Origin: Leishmania infantum JPCM5
Lineage: Eukaryota > Euglenozoa > Kinetoplastea > Trypanosomatida > Trypanosomatidae
DNA: 64,000 nt
Assembly (NCBI RefSeq): GCF_000002875.2
Contig: NC_009415.2
Span: 816,001-880,000 of the forward strand
Direction: 5' to 3'
Positions 45,239-54,432 of the stretch are shown here, piece after piece. The first letter of the stretch is position 1; the number at the start of each line of letters is the position of its first letter. The position numbers and the translations under genes are program-made. Below the pieces are notes generated by a model. That model ran no database searches, was not told where the DNA came from, and saw nothing but the letters and a program-made list of their open reading frames with translations.

Positions 45239-48200
45239 TCAATTACGCACCATCAGCGGAAAAGAGGCCGCCAATTCGTCTTCCTCCAACGTGAGCCCGG
45301 CCTGCAGCAGCATTTCCTTGCTCGCCTCCCGAACCTGCATCGCAGTCGGGCGCTCGGCAGGGTCCAGTGAGAGGCAACGGATGAGGGACTCAACGGCACG
45401 GTTACTGTATTTGCCGACCACGCTTGCCCCTCTCAGTGGATCCGCATTCACCACAACACGGCCCTGCATCAGCGCACTGCTGAAGGTCGCCCCGCCAGCC
45501 CTCATCAGCTCCGCGAGCTCTGCCGCAGTCCCGAGTGGCTGGCCGTCATCGCCAGTGGCCCACTTCCACGCCGGCTGCTTTGTCAGTGCCTCGAGAGCCC
45601 CAAGACCAATGCAAAACATGTCGCACTGTGGAGTTGGCAGCGCGCCAGTGGCCATCAAGGGGCTTATGAAGCACGTTTGATGTATGTGGAAGAGCTCGCG
45701 TGCCGCTTCATTGTCGCCTGAGTGCCCAGTTAAGCGGCACTTCCCATCCGCACTTACGAGCACGTTGTCGAGGCGCACGCTGCCGTGCGCTACTCCCCGC
45801 TCGTGCAAATACGACAGAGCGGTGAGAATTTGAAGACCAAAGCGGTTGATGGTCACCGGCTTCACATTTGGATAGCGGAAGATGAGCTCACGCAGCGTAC
45901 CGCCAGGACTGAACTCCCATAGGGGCATGACGCCGCCCTCAAGTGACTCGGAGAAGCCGAGGAAGGAGAGGAGGTTTGGATGGCGCAGCTGCTGGTGCTT
46001 CTTGATCAACCGCCGCACCGCAGCCGCTTGGCGTGAGGAGGGCCCGCAGACGGGGGTGGCGCTGCGCAGTGCGTCCGACATAGGACCCGGTGGCGCATTT
46101 CTGATAACCTTGGCTACCACGGGATGCACCTCACGATATATCAAGTAATTGACGGAGCACAGTGCTCCAGCCGAGCCGAGTGCCAACACCCTTCTATTCC
46201 ACATGAACTCTGGGGTCAACTCGCCGTTCATTGGACAACGTGCAATATGCCAGTGCAGCCCATGCTCGTCGCGCATCCATGAAGGCATCGAGGGCACTAC
46301 ATAACGAAAGGTGCTGGCGCCGTCCTTCACTGCTAAAACATAGCGTTCCCGTACCCTTGGAAACCGATGCGCCGACATCCGTGAAAGGCCGCTGCCATTC
46401 TCATCCCTTACGCGGCCCTTCCGAAGTACACCGACGTCTTCTTTGTTCGGAGAAAGCACACCTGGGTACAGTGCTTCAGTTCCGTTACCCAGCGGTTTCG
46501 AGTCGCGCAGGACTGCGTCGATTCCTAGCGGACAGAGGCGCACCTTGCACAGTCGCTTCGTGATCCGCAGTCGCACGCGGCGCTCGCAATCGCGCATCAG
46601 CCGCGCCACCTGCACCGACACGGCACCACCCGTCACGGCGCTGGCAGCCGCCTCGCGACGCATGGCTGCCGGCAGCAGCCCGGGCTCCAGGTCCGCGATC
46701 TCGGCGACGCCGCGGTAGGCGGCCAGCGCGCCAGCGTAGTCGCCGCGCAGCATGTGCTCGAAGCCGTCGCAGCAGCAGCGTGCGTACAGCTGCCACGCCG
46801 CGTCGCCGGCCACGCGCCCGGGCAGAGCCTCGTACAGCACCACCACATCGCCGTCCAGCCCCGCACGGCCCGTGCGCAGCACATCCACCGGGATCTGCCG
46901 CACGCCGGCGTCCACATTGCCGCGGCCCCGGCTGCCGCTATCGTCCTCCGCGCGCAGCAGCGTCGCCGTCTCCTCCGTCATGGCCACGCGCACGCCGATG
47001 CGCTGCGGCACGCGGCCCAGATCGCGCTGCACGTCGCGGCCAAGCGCCACCTGCAGCGTCTGCTCGCTGCCGGCGGGGCGGTACTGCCCGCACGTGAACA
47101 TGCTCGTGTCCAGCAGCGCGCGCACGTCAGGCATGGCCGCCGTGCCGTCCCTTTGTGCGTTTTCGCCGCTGCCGCTCTGCGCGGCAGTCCAGCTCACCAG
47201 GTCCAGTGCGAAGGCAGCGGCGTTGCGTGCGTCCTGCGCGGCGCGGAGCCTCATCTCCTCCTGCCGCGTGGCACGCGGTGGCCTCGGCTGCGGTGCCGAC
47301 TGTGCAGCGGGGACACCATGCCGCGCAGCGGGTGCAGGGGGCGCCGCTGCTGGTGCCGCCGCCGCGCTAGCGTCTCCAGGCCCACGCGGGAGTTGTGCGC
47401 GCACCGCGCTGTTGAAGTGCAGCACGCACGCGTCGGGGCAGAGGCGATGCAGCGTGCCGTGGTGCGTGTGGCACAGCTCGTGCACGGCGGTGATGAATGC
47501 TGTCAGTGCGGCTGGTGTGGGGAAGGGGCCGCTGTTGGCGGTGTTCGCTGCTTGGGCCGTTTGCTCGGCCGCCGCGATGAGTCGCTGACCGCGAATCTGG
47601 CCAGACTCCTGTTCTTCGGCGAGGCTTCGCCGCTGCAGCGACGACAATGGGTCGGTGGTGGTAGAGGCTGTAGCGCTCATTGAGATGTATACGACAGTCG
47701 AGAGGTGCAAGGACAGCTGCGGGCCTTTCAATTTCGGCGGCCTGCTATTATGGGTTAAGCATGAGAAGCGCCGCGTAGGGACATCGTCACTTTGGTGGGC
47801 AGAGCCGTCCGTGACACGCAGTCGCAGCCCCTCCGGAATGAAGGCGTCGACATCGCGCAGCTGCTGCATCGTCTTGTTGTGTGCCTTGATGAGTGCATCG
47901 ACCTCCGTGAAGCGGACGAGCTTGCTGTCTCTCAGATAATAGAGTTGGCGGTCGCCGTGCTCGACGCTGGCCAGCATGCTCGCTTGCACGCCGTTGAGCG
48001 GCTGCGAGATGGTGCGGTGGATGAGACGCCAGAAAATGAGGGTGAAGATGAGCACGGCGGCGACCATGATGCCGTTGCCCATATCGCGGATGAGCGTATG
48101 CGGCACGGTGATGTTCTCCTGCACGCTAGCGTAGACGAGAGGCAGACAAAGGCCTTTGGACGTCGTGTAGGTCCACGCGGTGACCATCGCGGGTGCGCCG

Positions 48201-49360
48201 TTGTGCTGGAAGCCAACAGTACTCCTGCTGGCCTCGCTCTGCAGCTGTGCGAGGTCGACGTGCTGGAGTGCGGCGCGCATGAGCGGATCACGGACATCGC
48301 TGGCCTTAAGGTAGGTAACACTGGTGTTGACCAGCGGCGTGTGGATGACGGAGCTGATAAAGTGCTGGCCCCAGTTGTTAGACATGATGGCGGGGTCGGC
48401 GTCGGTGAGGGTTTGGTTAACGAAGAGTGCGATGCGGGCACCGATGTGGTGCGTGCCGTCGGGCTCGCGTAGAAGCCTCGAGCCGTTGATGTGCAGGAGA
48501 GCGTAGTCGGTGATGGGGGTGGTCACCGGCATGGTAGGGCTCCCGTACACCATGCCGACGGGTACGTTGAGCTCCATGAGGTGCGGAAGAATGGGATTCA
48601 CACGCCACGCGTTGCGGATGTCGATGTCGGGGTTTCGGCCGGCCGCGAGCTCGTTGACGAGCGCAAAGATGGGGACGGCATTCATATTCTCGTCTATAAA
48701 GTTCGAGATGTTGCGCACTTGAGGTGGCCACTCCATCGCCATGCGCAGCGGACGCTGGAAGCGATAGGTATCCTTGTCGACGTAGTTGGTGGCGTTGACG
48801 GTGTGGTTGTAGGATACATACCCGAAGAGGATATCCGTCAACGCGTCGTCAGTGAGTCCGTGCATGCAGGTGATCGTCTCTCGGAGCTCGTGGGAGACTA
48901 AAGATAATGCGGCGAGGAGCATGTCCTTGTCGTACCCTGAGAGGATGGAGCAGAGCGTGGCGAGCGTGTCTTCGGACTGCATCTGAAATGGGTAGCGCGC
49001 CTGCAGTAAGATCAGGTCGGCGGCCATGTTGTACACGGCACTTATCTGCTGATCCAGCCGCTTTCTGATGATGTTCGCGTGAACGTGGTGCAGCGTGCGC
49101 CACGATTCGAGCACTGCAGCGGAGACGATTGTCTGTGTGACGACGGCGCTGCAGATACCGACAGTGGCGAGGAGGGCGAAGAAGAGGATGGACCAGAGGA
49201 TGTCGACGCGGCACAAGAAGTCGAGCCATGCAGCGCGCTTCGAGGCGCGGGGCACATTCTGCTTGTTCGCGTACAGCCGCGGAAGCGTCTCTGCTCGCGG
49301 TTCTTTACTGCAAGAAGCCCACGCTTCGGTGTGCAGCGTGGCGTGGAGAGGGGTCTCCAT
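45239..49360 (-). CDS. Receptor-like protein with degenerate cyclase and pseudokinase domains, paralogue 1
   Basis: A 1373-residue protein. In order: cytoplasmic tail; span at about 52-84; roughly 345-residue extracellular region beginning with a long helix as in Cache sensors; span at about 428-448; HAMP-like segment (TISQPLNGV onward); class III cyclase-like region (about 549-848, with HHGTLHRLCPDACVLHFN where cyclases have a conserved GD turn, then VVVLYEALPG); a TPR-like helical stretch (854-900); and a kinase-like domain (1059-1350). An Ala/Pro-rich insert (664-695) splits the cyclase-like part. The ATP-binding Lys is kept (VVAKV, 1084). HRD is HGS (1192-1194), the Lys two residues later is Arg, and DFG is TGH (1211-1213), so phosphotransfer is unlikely. 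The metal-binding Asp expected in the first cyclase strand is not evident. The ATG at 49360 is the first in the frame and follows a strong acceptor. Domain names are by inspection. Confidence 0.85.
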   Translation of the reverse strand: METPLHATLHTEAWASCSKEPRAETLPRLYANKQNVPRASKRAAWLDFLCRVDILWSILFFALLATVGICSAVVTQTIVSAAVLESWRTLHHVHANIIRKRLDQQISAVYNMAADLILLQARYPFQMQSEDTLATLCSILSGYDKDMLLAALSLVSHELRETITCMHGLTDDALTDILFGYVSYNHTVNATNYVDKDTYRFQRPLRMAMEWPPQVRNISNFIDENMNAVPIFALVNELAAGRNPDIDIRNAWRVNPILPHLMELNVPVGMVYGSPTMPVTTPITDYALLHINGSRLLREPDGTHHIGARIALFVNQTLTDADPAIMSNNWGQHFISSVIHTPLVNTSVTYLKASDVRDPLMRAALQHVDLAQLQSEASRSTVGFQHNGAPAMVTAWTYTTSKGLCLPLVYASVQENITVPHTLIRDMGNGIMVAAVLIFTLIFWRLIHRTISQPLNGVQASMLASVEHGDRQLYYLRDSKLVRFTEVDALIKAHNKTMQQLRDVDAFIPEGLRLRVTDGSAHQSDDVPTRRFSCLTHNSRPPKLKGPQLSLHLSTVVYISMSATASTTTDPLSSLQRRSLAEEQESGQIRGQRLIAAAEQTAQAANTANSGPFPTPAALTAFITAVHELCHTHHGTLHRLCPDACVLHFNSAVRAQLPRGPGDASAAAAPAAAPPAPAARHGVPAAQSAPQPRPPRATRQEEMRLRAAQDARNAAAFALDLVSWTAAQSGSGENAQRDGTAAMPDVRALLDTSMFTCGQYRPAGSEQTLQVALGRDVQRDLGRVPQRIGVRVAMTEETATLLRAEDDSGSRGRGNVDAGVRQIPVDVLRTGRAGLDGDVVVLYEALPGRVAGDAAWQLYARCCCDGFEHMLRGDYAGALAAYRGVAEIADLEPGLLPAAMRREAAASAVTGGAVSVQVARLMRDCERRVRLRITKRLCKVRLCPLGIDAVLRDSKPLGNGTEALYPGVLSPNKEDVGVLRKGRVRDENGSGLSRMSAHRFPRVRERYVLAVKDGASTFRYVVPSMPSWMRDEHGLHWHIARCPMNGELTPEFMWNRRVLALGSAGALCSVNYLIYREVHPVVAKVIRNAPPGPMSDALRSATPVCGPSSRQAAAVRRLIKKHQQLRHPNLLSFLGFSESLEGGVMPLWEFSPGGTLRELIFRYPNVKPVTINRFGLQILTALSYLHERGVAHGSVRLDNVLVSADGKCRLTGHSGDNEAARELFHIHQTCFISPLMATGALPTPQCDMFCIGLGALEALTKQPAWKWATGDDGQPLGTAAELAELMRAGGATFSSALMQGRVVVNADPLRGASVVGKYSNRAVESLIRCLSLDPAERPTAMQVREASKEMLLQAGLTLEEDELAASFPLMVRN
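46559..47551. repeat. Near-identical tract shared by the two receptor-like genes, copy 1
   Basis: 993 bases align without any indel to 55711-56703 (offset 9152 at both ends). Only a handful of amino acid differences occur over about 330 residues, whereas sequence on both sides is strongly diverged. GC content is visibly higher than in the flanks. It covers the cyclase-like and TPR-like regions. Confidence 0.92.
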
Positions 49361-49385
49361 GGTGTGTTGAACGAGCAGCAGAGGG

Positions 49386-49428
49386 CTACGGTAGTGAAGA
49401 ATGGAAAAGCAGCAAAGGCAGGAGTGGC
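49386..49428 (-). promoter_or_regulatory. Predicted spliced-leader acceptor for the receptor-like gene at 45239
   Basis: On the minus strand a T/C-rich tract (about 49390-49428) is followed by CCGTAG, with the AG at 49386-49387, 25 bases before the ATG at 49360. Confidence 0.6.
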
Positions 49429-50979
49429 TGGTGTTGCGGACGCGTGCGCGGATATAGATGCCCACGCGTGGATGCGACTATGCTATGTGGGCAATGAGGC
49501 TGCGTCCTCGATAGAGAAATGCCTGAAGTTGAGCAGCGAAGAGAGGGCCCAAAACGAGAGGAGGGAGAGAGGGAGGGCGCAAGGCAATGTGGCGCAGCTT
49601 GAGGGAGAAAACTGTGGCGGACGGCGCGGGACACACCGAGGCGATCAACAAGAGAGTGGCAAAGGGCCCGTTTGTGCTGCGTGACGGCGCGTGGGAGCAG
49701 CACGACTCCCCTCCCCTTCCCCTCCCCACACACAGACTACGCGCCTCCAGAGCGCCTCGTGCACAACTGTGCTTACTAGGTGCCCGATCCCCCGAGCCGA
49801 GTGCTGCATGGACTTACCTTCTCATGTGTCGTGGTGTAGACAACGTTATGCAAGGAACGCGAACTTGCGACAGTGGAGAACATTGCCACTAGCCGATTCC
49901 ATCAGAGGCCTAAGGAAAAAGCGGGAGGGGGAGCGAGAGAGAGGCGGGAAAGGAAATACATACAACTATACATATATACACATATATTTATATAGGATGT
50001 ATATGCACGCAACATCAGCGGAAACGTGCACGCCACATAGTCGCATAAGGCACTACAGCATAAGCCTCAAGAACAGAACACGGCAACCCCGCCCCGGCCC
50101 CCAAAAAAAGCAGCGATGAGGACCGTTTCTTTTTTCCTCTTGGCGACACTGCTTGAGCGCGCGCGCTTTCATTGTGTCGCTGGCGTTGAGACGCAGTGTG
50201 CGGGCGTGTAAAACAACACACACGCACGAAAAAAAATATATGATGCACGTGCGTGTGGATGTGGGGAGGGCGGCGATGGAGCATAAAGAGGCGGAAGGAA
50301 AAGGGCGCCGGAAAAGCGTCCCCATTGTGGAGTAGACACCGCCGCACAAAGACACAGGGGAGAACGGCAAAAAGGTGAACGAGACGAACCAGCCCCAAAC
50401 AAACAAACAAACGATAACAACTAAACGACCATACGAGCCCACTCGTGCGATGGGAGCTGAGTAGAGACAGCTCAAGGGACCAGATGAGCCGGGCGATGAG
50501 GGGAGGGGAGGGGGGAGGAGAGCGACAGAGAAAGTGACGCAGAACGCCGTTAAACGACTGCACAGCAAAACCCAGAACGCCCTCGATGCGCCATGTGACC
50601 CAATAGACAACAATAATGCTAATCGCTTCGAAACGACAACGGGCTGCAACTGTGTAGAAAAAGGCAGTGTAGGCACGTGCATCTGTGCTCGTGTGTCTGT
50701 GGGCATCGGTATACGACAAAGAGATAGAGAGTGCAGTGGTACGTCCGATGCAATGGTGACGAGCACCCGCCATTCCTGATATCATTGATGTTGGTGGTGG
50801 TGGAGCGGGATGCTGCAGGGGCACTCTGGCAGGCCTTCTGGCAGAACCGCGGTATAAAAAAAATGGAGACCCAATCAACACATGTAGTGAATACATAAAT
50901 ATGTATGCATAGCCTGTCATTCCACCTCGAGCAAGCCAGCAAATGTATACGCATTCAACCACAGCCCACCTACCTCTGT
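49429..50979. other. Spacer upstream of the receptor-like gene at 45239
   Basis: No supported gene. It includes an AT-rich CATATATAC/ATATATTTATATAGG patch at about 49967-50000 and short poly-A and G runs. The 315-codon minus-strand frame at 50015-50962 has the Ser/Leu/Phe/Cys-rich composition produced by pyrimidine-rich spacer. Confidence 0.45.
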
Positions 50980-51800
50980 CGCACTTTGGCTAAATCCACG
51001 TCGTCTCGGATGAGCAGCCCTGCCGCCGAGTCTGTCCATGCACCTAAAGGGTTCTTCTCCTCTTTCCTCGTCCCTTCCTCGAGTACGTGCGGCGCGATCG
51101 GCGTCACACGGACATGGCTGGACTGCACGCCTTCATCCAAGCAGACCACCTCCGGGGTCCTGCTCGAGGTCGGAGGCGATGACGCCTGTGGTGTGGGCAT
51201 CGGGGGGGGGTAGTCCAAGCGCTTGCCGGATGAGCTCAGAGAGGCAGTTGGCCAGCTTCGGCCGAGGCCCCCTGAGACCTTGCACACCATTGCCTCCCTG
51301 CCACGCTTCCACTTGAGTGGCCTCAAGCCGCGGCACCCCAGAATGTAGTGCGGAGACTCTTCACATGGGGGTCTGGAGGACTCTATGGTGCAACTTCGGG
51401 GTGTCCCGGTCACGCTTCCGGCATCTGCGTCTCATCAGCCCACCCGGTCGGATGCAGGAGATGCCGCACATTTCGCACGCATGCAGCTTGGGGAGTTGAT
51501 TGATATGGCTCTCTTCGCGCCCTGTTCGTCGATCACTCACGTTCCTCTCACGTATGCATGCTTCACCTGGGTGCGATACACCATGCCAGTTGTGCTTGAC
51601 AGTCCGTGCGAACAGTGCTCGCATTATTGCATCTTGAGGCCTGCTTCGGGGCGGCGTTGCTGTCGGGGAAGGGGGGCTCTTTGTCTTCATCGCCTTTTTC
51701 CGGCAGTCCTACGGGGAGGAGGAGGAGGAGGAGGGGGGGCGTGCCTGGATGGCTTGCCCCGCACGTGCTGCGACAGGCGGAAAGGCAAAGAGGAGGCATA
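50980..51800 (-). mobile_element. Possible degenerate ingi/DIRE-type retroposon fragment
   Basis: Several minus-strand frames look like the eroded C-terminal part of a non-LTR retrotransposon protein. One carries a broken C2HC finger, CEMCGISCIRPGGLMRRRC (about 51427-51483), in which Arg stands where His is expected. It is preceded by GVSHPGEACIRERNVSDR and followed after a stop by PRPKLANCLSELIRQALG in the same frame. Another frame continues as GCRGLRPLKWKRG. Finger-containing tails of this sort occur in ingi/L1Tc-related elements, whose Leishmania relics are called DIREs. Assignment is tentative; no reverse transcriptase core is visible. Confidence 0.35.
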
Positions 51801-54432
51801 GGCCCCGACTATAAAGAGAAAGACAGACCCGGCGCCTTGGCCGCTTCTCTTAGGGCTGCGGTGAAACCGTGGCTGCCGTGAGGGCACGCGCGTCGCCGGG
51901 CCGAGTGGCAGCCCAGTGAAAGGAGCAGCAGCGCACAACCGCAGCACGAGGGCAAAGCGCATGAGACGCCCGTTCCTTTTCCGTTCACGAGGAGAGGAAG
52001 ATGCGCATGTGGGCAGAGGGGATGGAGATGACACACCTGTGCTGCAGCGGCCCATGGCGAGCACGCAGCGAGCTGCGTCAGGCGAACACGTGCCCGTTAC
52101 CAGCTACACTCGTAGCAGGGACGAAATACGTGTGTGCATGCGCTGGTATGGATCACGCCGCTGCAAAACGAGACGGCCACAACAAAGAGAGTACATAAAA
52201 GTCGCGCTCGTATGGGAGAAGGAGTAGAGCGGCCCTCCCTCCCCCCAAAAAGAAGAGACCGAGCCAATCAGACCCTCACTCGAGTGACAGCGCAGGCATA
52301 CGTTTGTGAGTCTAGCAGTGGGTCAGCGGCGAAACGGCGGGTGCGGCGGAAAGGGGGTGGGCGGGGCGGGGCGGCTTGACACCTTAGCAGGACAAACCGT
52401 GGAGAAGGGCAAAGACGGTGCACACGCATCTCTTTTTTCGAGTGAAGGTCAGCACAGAGAAATGAGAAGCAAAGAAGAGTTGGACGCGCGGATGGGAGGG
52501 GGGCGTAGGCCAACATAATGGAGCATATTCAGTGCGCTCCTCAAAGAACCCTTTACTTGCAAAACCTCAACGCCCCCTTTTTTTTTTCGCCTTGTGCGCG
52601 AGTGCCGCAGCAGAGCAATGCGCTTGTGAAGAGCAGAAAGAAAAATGTGTATGCTTATGTGCTGATGGGCTCAGAAACACATTCGCGGGGTCCACTCATA
52701 CAGGCAAGAGAAGGAAGGGGATGATGAGGGAGGAGGGTGGTCCTTTAGGCGTCGCGAACGTTTGCCGACGGTACATACTTCGGTCGACAGGAGAAGACAA
52801 GGAGGGTGTGAGGGGGGGGGGTAAAAAATGCGCACACATCATGAAGAGGTGGAGAAGCGGAATGCAGAAGAATACAGTGATGTGGGGCAACCACCGATGG
52901 AGAAGAATCAGAAAAAAAGGGTTCACACATAAAAGGGGGAAGGGAGTGGGGGTGGGAAGTTGTAAACAGAAGTCGCATCTTCGGAATGCTGAACGGCGTG
53001 TAGAGAGGGGTTTGTGGATGTTATAGAAGAAACTAAGGCTGGGGCCGTCGCGTCCGGTGGGAACACACTGCCACGATGCCGCCGGAAGCTATTCAAAGGC
53101 GGAGGCACACAGTAGAACAAGTGCAGTGGACGCGGCCGCAAGTCGGAGGCAAATGAGTCACAACGACAACGCTAACACAAAAACGCAAAACGAGAGAGAG
53201 AAGGGGTGTGGGGGAGGGTGGGGACGTGGGTAAAATCGAAACGCGAAGGGAGAATACGTTGACCAGGCATATATGCACATATATATATATATGTATATAT
53301 CGGAGACGAGAAGAGAGGGGAAGGTGGAAGGCATGCCTGCCGACGGTCGACATGAGCTGAGCAGCTAGCACACTTGAACACAGATGAAACGAGGACCACA
53401 CGCGGTGTGCAAGAAGAGAGATAGACGCGTAAGAGGCGTGCATCCAGACCACCATCCTACGTTCCCGGGCGTCTCTGTGTGAGCGTTCGCGCGCGCAAGG
53501 GAGGATGCACAATGCCGACCAGAGGGGTATATGTACGCCACGCCAGAGAGAGGTACAACAGAGGTGTCACACACATCAGGGAATGTGGCACCAAGCCGGG
53601 CGAAGACTCAAACAAACAAACAGCAAAAAGGAGAAGAAACAAAGGGATCACTAGAGTAGGCACAGAGGGGGGGGGCAGCTCAGCCTTCCTGCGCGCTTGC
53701 ATCGATGTATGTTGGTGTGACCGAGTCCAATCCAGTCCAAAGATGCGCCGGAACGGAAAGAAGGGATGGGGTTGAAAGACCAAAGGACACGCAAGGCGCT
53801 GCTCGTACGGGTAGCAGCCAAGCCGCGCTGCCGAGATCAACGAAGAGCGACAGAGGCAGAGGGGGGGGACTAGTACAGAGGAAACATTTTCCGGAATGTA
53901 TACAGCTGCCTTTCCTCCTCAACTTTCTCATCCCCATCCCCATTCTCTGCGCATCCAAGAGCACCCGCTCCCACCCGCGCTGCTGCGTCTCCGCCTCGTA
54001 CTTTTCAGGCAGCAGCAGCAGCGACAACACGCAGCGAAACAAACACAATGAGCCACAAGAGAACACTCATAACACAGCATCAAAAAGCACGGGCAAGCGC
54101 TCGGGCATGCAGAAGGCTAGACATGCGCTAGTTCAGACATCAGCGCGGGCGTAGGGAGGGGGGCTGAGCAGCGAAGACCAAACAGAGAAAAGAGTAAGGG
54201 CGATGCATCACTGTGCGGGAGGCTCTCCCCCCGGTAAACAGCACGTGGAACGCGGCGACAAAGAACAGTGCCAGTGGCATTCCCGTTCGCCATCCTGATC
54301 ATCAGAAGTTCGAAAACACCCACACACCCACACACACCGATACAGACTGAACGAGAACCGAGCCAGTTGACCTTGTACGGTGCTCGCCAAGGGGTGCGAG
54401 GGAGAAGAGCGAAAAGGATCTTCCACCGTTTC
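51801..54432. other. Spacer and 3' region of the receptor-like gene at 54433
   Basis: No supported gene. It contains G runs (52811-52821, 53669-53676, 53861-53868), a T run at 52569-52578, and an AT repeat at 53278-53300. It should hold the 3' UTR of the gene ending at 54433. Confidence 0.45.

Noticed and set aside
49361..49465. Extending the receptor-like gene upstream to 49465
   Set aside because: The extra codons begin with GTG, contain no ATG, and overlap the predicted pyrimidine tract and splice acceptor, so they are probably removed before translation.
50015..50962. 315-codon minus-strand frame
   Set aside because: Open because of pyrimidine-rich spacer; Leu/Ser/Phe/Cys-rich with no family resemblance and no suitable codon bias.
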